Source: JAWLCQ01 sp041687095 (GTDB lineage: Bacteria; Planctomycetota; Phycisphaerae; SM23-33). Taken from it: a DNA stretch of 46,148 bases. The notes under the pieces were generated by a model. The model saw only the letters and a program-made list of their open reading frames with translations, was not told the DNA's origin and did no database searches. Of this stretch, positions 14,666 to 24,200 are shown piece after piece (positions within the stretch are counted from its first letter, which is position 1; every line of letters starts with the position of its first letter). Location: positions 1 through 46,148 of the forward strand of contig JAWLCQ010000017.1 of assembly GCA_041687095.1 (NCBI GenBank), written 5' to 3'. The position numbers were made by a program, and so were the translations under genes.

Positions 14666-16012
14666 TCACACCGCCGGCAGCGCCGCCACAGCGCCGGCGG
14701 TGTCGGAGAGGTCGAGGTGGGTGTAGATGTTCATCGTCAGGCGGATGTCGCTGTGGCGCATGAGCTTCTGGGCGACGCTGGGTGAGACGCCGCTGCGGGC
14801 CAGGAGGGTCGCGAACGTGTGCCGCAGGCAGTGCACGTCGAGCGTGCGCCCCTGGCGGTCCGTCTTCGCGATGCCCGCCGCGGCGAGGTCGGCGTCGAAG
14901 ACGCGGGTGAAGTTGGACGGTACGTCAAAGACGAACTCCCCCGCATCGTCGCCCAGGTCCCCCAGGTGGCGGCGGAGCGACTCGGCGAGGTCGCGGCGGA
15001 GCGGGAGCACGGCGCTGCGGCCGCTCTTGGCATGGCGGCCCTCGATGTGCACGCAGGGATGCTCGGCGTCGAGGTCCAGCCCCGAGACCGGCAGCGTCGC
15101 CACCTCGCCCTTCCGCAGGCCGGTCATGATCATGAAGCGGTACAGCAGCGCCCGCTCGCGGCCCAGCCGCAGCAGATGCTCCCTCACCGTCTTCCGCACG
15201 TTCGCCAGGGGCTTGCCGCGGTTCTTGCCACGGCGGACCGTCAGGGCCTCGGTCAGCAGCCGCTCCTTCGCCGCCGCCAGCAGCCGCACGATCTCCTCCT
15301 CCGTCAGGGCCCGCCGCTTGCGGGCGGGCTCGACCTCCTCGGCCTTGGGCAGCCCGGTAAGGGGGTTCGTCGTCAGCCGCCGCTCGGTGACGCACCAGTT
15401 GCACATCGCCAGGATGGCCGCCCGGTGCACGTTCACCGTCCGCGCCGCCAGGGGGAGGGACTTGGGGTCCTGCGGGTCGCGGGGCATCGAGGCCGTGCGG
15501 TCCATCCAGCGCTGCACGGTGGAGCGGTCGAGGTCGCGCAGCGTCGCCAGGTCGCACTCGCGCACGATGCGCTCCAGCGCCTCGCGGACGTTGGCGACGT
15601 GCGCGGCCGACACCCGCCGCCCCCGCACCGTCCGTAGCGACAGGTCCCGCAGGTAGGCCTCCGTGTGCACGGCGATGGGCGTATCGAGGTGGCCCGCGGC
15701 GGCCACCTCCCCGGCGGTCAGGATGCCCGCGCGGACCTTGTCGAGTTGGGTGAGCACGTCGCAGAGCATCTTCTCGGCGGCCCGCTTATCGCGGCAGCCG
15801 GTGGCCCGGCGGTGCATCCTGCCGCGGGCGTCGTTGTAGCGGAGGTACCAGCAGTCGGAGACGAACTGCACGCGCCCGTCGGGCATCACCTCGGCCGTCC
15901 GCTCGCAGCCGCGCCCGTCGCGCCAGCGGGCGAACATGCGGTCGTGCTGGCGGAACCGTTCCGCTCCGTCGGGCATGGGGATGGGGTACTTCTTCTTGTA
16001 GACGGCAGCCAT
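14666..16012 (-). CDS. Intact tyrosine recombinase / integrase
   Basis: This 448-residue phage-type integrase catalyses site-specific strand exchange. An N-terminal arm region is followed by a SAM-like core-binding domain (about residues 115-210) and the catalytic domain (about 235-440). All catalytic residues are visible: R300 in MTGLRKGEV, K329 in HAKSGRS, H394 and R397 in HCLRHTF, H420 in MRHSDI and Y430 in NIYTHL. Homology of the fragments A-D to this gene covers only its 3' end. ATG 16012 is chosen (AAGGAA 13 bases upstream, MAAVYKKK start) over the upstream in-frame ATG at 16084. It is convergent with the membrane-protein gene. No excisionase is adjacent. It is the best candidate for the enzyme that built the 5.4-16 kb array. 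Confidence 0.95.
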   Translation of the reverse strand: MAAVYKKKYPIPMPDGAERFRQHDRMFARWRDGRGCERTAEVMPDGRVQFVSDCWYLRYNDARGRMHRRATGCRDKRAAEKMLCDVLTQLDKVRAGILTAGEVAAAGHLDTPIAVHTEAYLRDLSLRTVRGRRVSAAHVANVREALERIVRECDLATLRDLDRSTVQRWMDRTASMPRDPQDPKSLPLAARTVNVHRAAILAMCNWCVTERRLTTNPLTGLPKAEEVEPARKRRALTEEEIVRLLAAAKERLLTEALTVRRGKNRGKPLANVRKTVREHLLRLGRERALLYRFMIMTGLRKGEVATLPVSGLDLDAEHPCVHIEGRHAKSGRSAVLPLRRDLAESLRRHLGDLGDDAGEFVFDVPSNFTRVFDADLAAAGIAKTDRQGRTLDVHCLRHTFATLLARSGVSPSVAQKLMRHSDIRLTMNIYTHLDLSDTAGAVAALPAV

Positions 16013-16154
16013 GGGTACATCGTTCCTTCCGGGGCATCGCATCGCCCGCAGCGACACTGAGCGGCAATTCGCCGGGAGCCTCAAGGCAATTCCTGGGTAG
16101 CGTGCACTTCAGCCGAACCCCGCTACGTTCGTCGCCGGGAGGGTTCGACACTCG

Positions 16155-16222
16155 CCGCGGAGCCGCACAGGACGCACCGCGGAGTTGAACTCGCTCCCTC
16201 CGCGGCCTGTGCGGCTCCGCGG
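16155..16222. repeat. 17-bp perfect inverted repeat between integrase and sulfatase
   Basis: Left arm 16155-16171 (CCGCGGAGCCGCACAGG) and right arm 16206-16222 are perfect complements, with a 34-base centre containing a second, competing CCGCGGAG/CTCCGCGG pair. TTTCGTTTTCGG follows on the plus strand. It sits between two divergent gene starts and could be a terminator for plus-strand readthrough, a protein-binding site or a mobile-element end. Confidence 0.6.
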
Positions 16223-16283
16223 TGGTTTCGTTTTCGGTCGGGGCACCTTGCACGCCAGGGGCGTTGGTCCGTACCATGCCCGC

Positions 16284-17696
16284 ATGAGCCAGTCCAATGT
16301 CCTGTTCATCCTCGCCGATCAGCTCCGGGCGATCTCCCTCCCCCGCTACGGAGAGACGCAGATCGCCACGCCCAACCTCGACCGCCTCGCCCGCGAAGGC
16401 GTTACGCTCACCAACGCCATTGCCACCTGCCCGGTCTGCACGCCCTACCGCGGCATGCTCGTCACCGGGCGGCACCCCCAGACCACCGGGCACATCGTCA
16501 ACTCCACCGTTACCCGCCACGACGAGATCAGCGTGGCCGACGCCTTCGCCCACGCGGGCTACCGCACCGCCTGGGTGGGCAAGTGGCACCTCCACCGCGG
16601 CGCCTGGCCGGCCAACAACGTGCCCGACTGGGTCCCCGAGGGCCGCGACCGGCTCGGGTTCCAGCACTGGCGGGCGTACAACCAGCACATGGTGTACTTC
16701 AACGGGTGGATCCACCAACTGCCCGGGCAGGACTGGATCCAGGCACGCTGGGAGGGCTACGAGACCGACGCCCTCGGACGCTACGCAATGGAGTTCATGG
16801 ACCTCTGCCGCGACTCCGACGAACCGTTCTGCTGCTTCGTCTCCCCCCAACCACCGCACAACACGTTCCTGAAGGACAAGTCCCCCGCGCACTACTTCGA
16901 CCAGCTCCCCGCGCAGCTCGACCTGCCCCCCAACGTCCCCGAGAACCAGCGGGACGCCTGCGCCAAGCTCTACCGCGAATACCTCGCCATGACCCTCGCC
17001 GTCGAGGACATGGTCGGGCAACTCCTGGAGTACCTTGACCGCACCGGGCTCGCCGAGAACACTCTCGTCGTCTTCACCAGCGACCACGGGACGCAGGGCG
17101 GGGCGCACGGGCTGGGCTTCTGGGACAAGCAGCAGCCGTACCGCGAATCGCTGCACATCCCGCTCCTCGCCCGCCTCCCCGGGACCCTCCCCGCCGGGCG
17201 GACCGTCGACGCCCTGCACGCCCCCGTGGACTTCTTCCCCACGCTGTGCTCGCTGTGCGACGTCCCCATCCCCCGGACCGTCGAGGGGTTCGACAACGCC
17301 CGGGCGTGGTGCGGCCAGGCCGATGCGCCCCGGCAGGATGCCATCCTCACCATGAACTTCACCCGCAAGCACGACCACTTCGAAAACAGCTGGGAGTGGC
17401 GCGGCGTGCGGACCGAGAACCACATGCTCACGCGGTGGCTCGACGGTCGGGTGCAACTGTTCGACGTGGCGGCCGATCCGCTTCAGCAGCGCGACCTCGC
17501 CGACTCCCCCGCCCACGCCGACCTCCGCCGCGGCCTCGAGACCCGCCTCGCCGCGCTCCAGAAGCAGCGGCGCGACGTGCTGCAACCGTGCGACGAGTAC
17601 CGCTGCTGGCACGACGCCCAGCGCCGCGTCGTCCGCAACGCCTTCGGCCCTCTTCGCCACCCCGAGAGCGCGCCCGACTGGTCGCTGCTGACCTAG
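16284..17696 (+). CDS. Cytosolic sulfatase, formylglycine type
   Basis: This is a 470-residue member of the alkaline-phosphatase-like sulfatase superfamily, hydrolysing sulfate esters. The first metal site is in NVLFILADQLR and NLDRLAREG. The formylglycine signature is C52-T-P-Y-R56 followed by GMLVTGR, so C52 should be oxidised by the maturation enzyme. WVGKWHLHRG, FTSDHGTQGGAHG and LHIPLLARLPG supply further active-site residues. No signal peptide is seen, which is unusual because most planctomycete sulfatases are exported. The ATG at 16284 lies just after the inverted repeat; no strong ribosome site is visible. The stop overlaps the stop of a GNAT remnant on the other strand. Its substrate may be a sulfated polysaccharide or a small ester; sequence alone does not decide. 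Confidence 0.93.
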   Translation: MSQSNVLFILADQLRAISLPRYGETQIATPNLDRLAREGVTLTNAIATCPVCTPYRGMLVTGRHPQTTGHIVNSTVTRHDEISVADAFAHAGYRTAWVGKWHLHRGAWPANNVPDWVPEGRDRLGFQHWRAYNQHMVYFNGWIHQLPGQDWIQARWEGYETDALGRYAMEFMDLCRDSDEPFCCFVSPQPPHNTFLKDKSPAHYFDQLPAQLDLPPNVPENQRDACAKLYREYLAMTLAVEDMVGQLLEYLDRTGLAENTLVVFTSDHGTQGGAHGLGFWDKQQPYRESLHIPLLARLPGTLPAGRTVDALHAPVDFFPTLCSLCDVPIPRTVEGFDNARAWCGQADAPRQDAILTMNFTRKHDHFENSWEWRGVRTENHMLTRWLDGRVQLFDVAADPLQQRDLADSPAHADLRRGLETRLAALQKQRRDVLQPCDEYRCWHDAQRRVVRNAFGPLRHPESAPDWSLLT

Positions 17697-17794
17697 CCCT
17701 GCTCCAGGGCCATCACGTAGCGGATCTGCCTCGCCACCTCGCGGAAGCCCAGCGAGGGATACAGGTGCTGGCTGACGGGGTTGCACACGTTGAT
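17693..17794 (-). pseudogene. GNAT acetyltransferase C-terminal remnant
   Basis: The 33-codon frame (NVCNPVSQHLYPSLGFREV, then ARQIRYVMAL) ends with the motif B-like 'N..A..LY.SLGF' of GNAT N-acetyltransferases. The acetyl-CoA-binding part is absent and upstream DNA belongs to a different gene fragment. Its stop codon overlaps the sulfatase stop. Confidence 0.6.
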
Positions 17795-17798
17795 CCTG

Positions 17799-18253
17799 GA
17801 GGGCCGCGATGCGTTCGAGGCGGCGTTCGCCGTCGGCGGGCCCATCAACCCCCCAAGACCGACCGGCCGTTCGGGGCCGGCACGAAGGTGTTCAACGAGT
17901 GGGCCACCGAGCAGGGTCGGCCCATTTTGACGCCGGACCTGGCCCACCAGCTCCACCGGCTCGCCGCCGGGGTGCGGGCCATCGCCAACGGCAACCGCGG
18001 CTACCCCCTGGCGCCGTGGCTGGGGATCGAGAGCTACGACGCGCCGCCCGTCGCGTCGGCGTCCGTCCACGCGCCCACCGTCACCGACCCGGCGGTGCCG
18101 GCGCGGCAGAGCCCCATCGTCCTCGGCCTTCCCGCCATGGCCCCGGACGAGCCCCCCACTGCCCCCGCGGCGGCCCTCGCGGGCGGGCTCATCGAGTTCC
18201 GCCGAAAGCCGCATCCGGGGTACTATGTCGTCGTGAAGCAACGCCCCATGTAG
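17799..18253 (+). pseudogene. Frameshifted gene fragment, unknown
   Basis: Two frames give protein-like sequence. The first reads GRDAFEAAFAVGGPINP up to about 17855. The other starts at KTDRPFGAGTKVFNEWATEQ and runs through GNRGYPLAPWLGIESYDAPP to a stop at 18253. A shift between them and the missing 5' end suggest a broken gene, possibly a phage-like structural or hypothetical protein. I do not recognise a family. It abuts the GNAT remnant, so this small region is a patchwork of gene ends. Confidence 0.4.
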
Positions 18254-18296
18254 CCAGGGGTATCTCTACACCTGAGCAGCGACCAGAGCAGTAGGC

Positions 18297-21200
18297 CTAC
18301 TCGTCCGCTCCGTCGGCCGTTTTCAGCCTCTCCAGCCGCTTCACGAGGTAGCCAATCTCCAATTCGGTGTTCTCGAAGAGGGCTGGCCAGGTGCGGGAGC
18401 GGAGTTGCTGGAGAGTCTCGGCGGCGGCGGTGCGCTGCTTCAGTTCGATCTGGGCGTAGGCGAGTCGCAGCAGGCCCGTCGGTTCGAGGCTGCGGATGCG
18501 GACGACCTGCCGCCAGTGCTCGATGGCGTCGCTCCAGCGGTCCTGGTCCTGCCGGATCTCGGCGAGGGCGGTGTGGCTCTCGCTCTCGTTGGGCAGGACC
18601 TCGACGATGGAGGTGTAGGCGCGCTCGGCGTCCTCGGGGCGATTGAGGTCTTCGTAGTGGCGTGCGAGGTCGGCGTACAGCTCGATCTCCCGCGGGCCCC
18701 ACTGCACTGACTGCAGCAGTTGGGCGATCGCCCCCTCCGTGTCGTCCTGAAGGTCATAGGCGAGGACGAGGGCCTGGTGCGCTTCCAGGTCGTCGGGCTG
18801 GAGTTCCACGGCGAGCTTCAGTTGGGCGATCGCCTTGGGGAACTCGTCCCGCGCGGTGTAGACGGTGCCGATGGCCTTGCGGACGATGGGCTTGTGCAGA
18901 CCGGTCTGGGCGGCCTGGCGGTCGAGTTCGGCGACGAGGGCGTCGAGGTCCTTCGCGGCGCGGATGACGTCCAGCAGCGCGTCGATCACCTCGGCGCGTT
19001 TCTCGCTCCGGGAGCCCCAACAGACGATCGCCGCGCAGGCGGCGTTGGTGGCGTCGGCGGTGCGCCCGAGCGCGGAGTATGCGCGGGCCAGCCCGCTGTA
19101 GTAGCGTGATAGTGTCTCGTCACTGGCAAACATGCGTGGGTGGATCTCGATATAGCCGCCGTCCTCCTGGTGGAAGGCGATCAGCTTCTCGTAGTACGCT
19201 ACCGCGCGTTCGTAGTGCTCTGTCTCCATCGCGCTCTCCGCCAACTTCCGCAGGACGTAGTCGCCCCAGCGGCCTTCCTGGCGGAAGTACTCGTCGGTCT
19301 GGTCCAGCAGTTCCACCAGCGCGGCGTTTGCCCCGGCGTGGAAGTACGCCTTCATCAGGGTCACGCGGTACTCCACGTCCTCCGGGTATCGCTGCACCAA
19401 CTGCCGCAGCAGCGGGATGGACTCCTCGTTACGGTTCCTGCGGTGCAGGAAGGACACGAGCTGTGACTGCCCCCGTTTGTCGAGGCGGTCCTCGCGGAGG
19501 GCGATCTGCAGCATCTCGATCGCCCGGTCGTGCTCGGACAGATCTGCGAACAGGTACGCCGCGATATGCCGCACCGTCGCCTGCGAGGTCTTCCGCTCGG
19601 CGTAGACCTCCTCCGCGGTGCGGAGGAAATCGGCCTTGCGGGCGCCCCAGAAGTGGCCTCTGTCATTGCCATACAGGACCCGGCGGCGCTCGACGCCGGT
19701 ACGCAGGTCGTACCGCAGCTCCTCCAGCACGATCGCCAGCAGCCGGCGTTCGAGTTCAGCGTCCGCGGGCGGTGACGAACACAACTCCCCCAGCAGGTAC
19801 GCGTGCTTGTACCACCCATCGTCGTTGTTCAGGCGGAACCACGCGGGCTCCTGCGCGATCCGCTCGACGAGGAAGGCCAGCGCCTCGGGTCGGCCAACCA
19901 CATCCCGCACGACCTCCGCCACGAGGGAGAGGATCCAACTGTGTGGGCCGGTCTGCGGGTCGAGCACCTGCGGCACTCGCTCGAAGGCGAAGGCCCGCAC
20001 GTCATCCGCCACGCCCTCGATCCGCTTCGCATCGGCTCTGCGGTATAGGTCGCACAACTGTTTCATGAAGTTCCCCCGGTAGCGGTCCGTACTGGAGGCG
20101 ACGTCCGCGCGGAGGCGGTGCTCGACGGCCTTGTACAGCTCGCCCCCGCTCCCCAGGCTCACCTGTCCTCCGCTGGACAAGGCCCGGGCATACACCTCGT
20201 AGAGCCGCAGCGTCAGCCACAGCTCCTGCTGAGGGTGGGCGGGGCGTTGGAGCGGCCTCTGCAGGATGCTCTCCGCGCGGGCATGGTGTCCGGCGGTGGA
20301 GAGGACCTCTACCAGCCAGCCCAACGCGGCGTTCGCGGACACCGGCAGCATCCCGTCGTGAGCGGCCTGGTGCTCGTCGAGCGCGGCGGAGAGCACGTCG
20401 AGGATGTCGCGGCCGTCATGCTCCACCAGGGCCTTGGCCCACGCATGGGCGACGTACAGGCGTTCCTCGCTCCCGGGTTTCGCCATGCGATGCAGCGCCT
20501 CGAACTCGCGTCGCCGCTCGGCCGCCAGGTTCGCGTCGAAGATCACCTCCATGCTGACGAGCAGCTCGGCCATCAGTCTCGGTTCGCCCTCGGACCAGGT
20601 GTGCTCAAACGCCCGCCGCATCGCGCCCAGGGCCCTCTCCGCATGCGCACCGGGCTGATTGAGCAGTTCGGCGCTTCGACGTTCGACGAGGAGTTCCAGG
20701 AGGTCGAGGGCGCGGCGGTCCACGTCGGTCCCAGCGCGCCGGCGGACGGTAGCGATGTGGGCGACGACGGAGTCGCACGTCGCTTCGTCCTGGATGGCCT
20801 CCAGCACCCCTCGCGCCTCCTTCAGGAAGGCGTAGATCCGCTCGGGCGTGTGACCGATGACCGCGTCCGCCAGCCCGGTGAGCAGGCGGAAGTCACGCGT
20901 GGCGGTGTAGCAGTCCTCCAGCAACTCGATGTGATGCTCGGGCTGTTCCGCCATCTCGAACAGCGCTGCAAAGATCAGCAGGACCTGGGGGTCCATCTCC
21001 GCAGGCGGGTCGCCGGACTTTCCATGCTCCCAGAGGTGCTCCCCCAGCATGTCCGCCAACAGCCACTCATCCGTCGCGCGGTAGGCGTCGATCCTCGCAC
21101 GCTCGTAGCGGTCCCTGCGGTCGAGGACCATGTACCAGTTAGCCAGCGCGTGGAGGTCGGACGCCTCCAGTCCGCCGGCGGCGGCGATGGCCTCGAATTG

Positions 21201-24200
21201 CTCGACGGCCGGTTCGACCCTGCCCTGCTCGGCGAGCACGTACCCCCGGGCGATCGTCCAGCGGTCGTCGGGGTCGCCCGCGGCGATCCAGCCTTCCAGG
21301 GCCCTCTGCAACTCCTGCGGGCGGTCGAGGGCGACGAGCAGCTCGAACATCCTGAGCTTCCACTGCGGGTCGTCCTCGTCCTGCGCGATGGCCTGGCCGA
21401 TGTGCTTCAGCAGCCGCTCCGCCAGCTCCGGTGGGGCGGAGCGGCGGCAGGCGAGGTTGGCGAGCGTCAGGAGCATGCGGTCGTGGAGGACCGCGTGCAG
21501 GTCGGCGAGCACGTCGTCGGCCGGGGCGTCGGTTTGGAGCAGATCCCACGCCTGCTCGGTCGCGGCGGCGAGGTTCCGTCCCGCCAGGACGTCGAAGTGG
21601 ATCCGCTCCGCCTGCAGCCACGCCACGAGGGGGCCCGAGCGTGTCTTCGCTTCCTGCCCCAGGCGATCGGCGACGGCTTGGCGGGCGAGGCGGAGGTTCC
21701 GGGCTTCTGCGGTGCGTAGTTCGGTCCGCGTGAGCTTCTCGGGGTGCGGGATGGCCTCCATGCTCGCATCGAAGCGGCCCTGCTCCATCCAGTCGTCCAG
21801 AGCGCAAAGCGCCGCGACGGAGGCGACGAAGCGCTTGGCGGGGTCGGGGTCGTCGCTGAGCTGTTCGAGCAGGGCGAACGCCTCGTCCTCGTGCTGCGGG
21901 GAGTGCGGCTGATCGATCAGGGCCTTGAAGAGCTGTCGGGCATAGGCGGAACGGTACGCCTGCGGGCCCTCGCGCAACAGAATGCGGAGGAAGGCGACGT
22001 GCTCCTGGGAACCGAGCTGCTTGGCGACGCTTGCCAGCCACCACCCGAGAGCGTCCTTCTCCCGGGGGTCGGGGGTGCGGGCCCATCGCCCGGACAGGTC
22101 GGTGGCGAGCTTTCGCCAGGTGTCCTTCTCGACGGGGAAGCTGCTATCGATGACCCAGTCGACCAGCGACCCGACATGCGAGGGCGTGAGCTTCGCGAGG
22201 TCGGCGAGGAGCGTGTCGAGGGCGGCTTGGCGGACGGTGCGTGCGGCGTCGGTCCGGCGGAACGTCCAGTCCCGCATGATCTCGCCGGCGATGGCGGCGT
22301 GCTCCGGGTGCGCGACGAGGGCGATCGCCGTGTCCGCGAGCGGCTGCATCCAGCGGTCATCCATCCGTTGGCTGTCCATGCCGTGCCCCTCGCCCAGCGC
22401 GTGCGCGACGGCGGCCTGGAGGCGCTGCGTGGTGGCGAGCGTGGGGTTGTTGGGGGCTCGACCATCCGCCAGCCACCGCTCCATCGTCCGCTCGGACTCG
22501 TCGATGCGGTCCAGGCGGATCAGCGCGCTGAGGTGCCGGGCGTACGCCTGGGTGTCGGGCAGGTCGCGCTCCATCCATTCGCGGATGAACGCCGGCAGGT
22601 CCCGCATGCGCCCATGGCTTTCGAGGAGATCGGCGTACTCGCGGCGGAGCTGTTCCTCCTCGCGCGTGGTCCAGCCGCCGGCGTCGATGGCCTTGCGGAG
22701 CAGCGTGAGGGCATCCTCCACGCGCCCGACCTCGGCCAGCTTCCCGGCGTACCGGGTCTGCTGGTGGGTAGCCTCGGGGTACTGCTCGGCGAGTTGCTTG
22801 CAGAGGCCGAACGCCTCGTCGCTTCGCCCGATCGGCTCGAGATGGCGGATCCGGGCCGTGGTCCAGTCCTCCATGGCCCGCGTGTGGGCCTCCTGCCGCC
22901 GGAAGACGGGGGCCATTCGGTCGAGGAGCTCCAGGACCTCGTTGTGCCCCATGATCTTCTCGGCCTGGTCCAGCAGGTGCTTGACGAGCGGCAGGTCCTC
23001 GGGCGAGGGGGCCTTCGTCCTGACGAGTTCGTCGGTCTGCTGCAGGAGGCGGTCCCGCAGCGGCTGGTGCCTGCGGCTGACCTTCAGGAGGGCGTTGCGG
23101 ACGTAGCGCAGGCCGGGCTTGTCGCCCGCGGCGAGTTCCGCGGCGGCGAGATGCTCGAAGGCCTGCTCCCACCGCTGGAGGCGCAGGGCGTGCAGCACGA
23201 GGGCGAAGCGGTCGTCGAAGTCCGCCCGCCCCTGCGACACCGCCGCCCGCGCCCGCGCGACCTCTCGCGGCGGATCCTGCAGGAGCTGCACCTTCGGGGC
23301 CTCGCTGAGTTCGCCTCGCCAGTGGCGATCGAACTCGTCGGGCTCCAGAACGGTGATGGCCTCGGTCGTGACGGCGAGGCGGCGGTTGTCGGCATCGAAG
23401 GTCTCATGCAGCGTCGGCCACCAGGCGCCGCCGACCTCCACGAACTTGCCGCACTTCAGCGTTTCCGTGAGCCTGCCGCCGCAGTAGCTCTCGATGCGGA
23501 GCACGACCCATCGCTCGGTGTCGATGACGACGCGATCCTCCCAGCGCTGGACCCACGACGGGTGCTCCAGGACCAACTGCACCCGTCCTTCGCCCAGTGG
23601 TTCGACGCGGACGCGGTCGTCCGCGTGCGACTGCTCGATGGGGTGCAGCGCGAAGACGCCCGGGCGCGGCCCGGGGTAGGCCATGTCGGTCGACTCGGCG
23701 GGCCGCGTGCGGCCAAGCAGGAAGCCCTTCACGAACACCGCCCGCTGCTGCCCGTCGCACCACTCGACGGCCGTCTGCCCGCCGAATGAAGCCTCGGAAT
23801 CGAACAGGCTCCAGCCCAGGGGCTCTTCGTAGCGCCGCAGCCACGCCTTCGGCGACCGCAGGAGCAACGACTCCTCCCGCCCCCTCGCCTGTCCGGTGCG
23901 CGGGTCGAGGTCCTCGCTGCGGCGCTCGACGCGGACGTGGGAGAGCGTCGCCCACTCCCGCGTCCGCAGGAGGTTCTCGGAGATCCGCTTCGCCTCCTGC
24001 GGCCAGTCCGTGACGGCGGGGGAGGCCGCGTCCTCGGCTTCGGGGACCTCGGGGAAGAGGGCATCGACCCAGTCGGTGCGCTCGCTGTCATCGTCCGTGC
24101 CGCCGAACAGTCCAAGCGAACTACTGTTCTTGCTTTCGCTCTCCCCCCGGTGGAGGAAGGCCCCGCCGCTTGCCTGCGCGTCGATGAGAGCGGCGTCGGA

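Noticed and set aside
15786..17786. 666-codon minus-strand frame spanning integrase and sulfatase
   Set aside because: Shadow frame; both covered genes have complete catalytic motifs in other frames.
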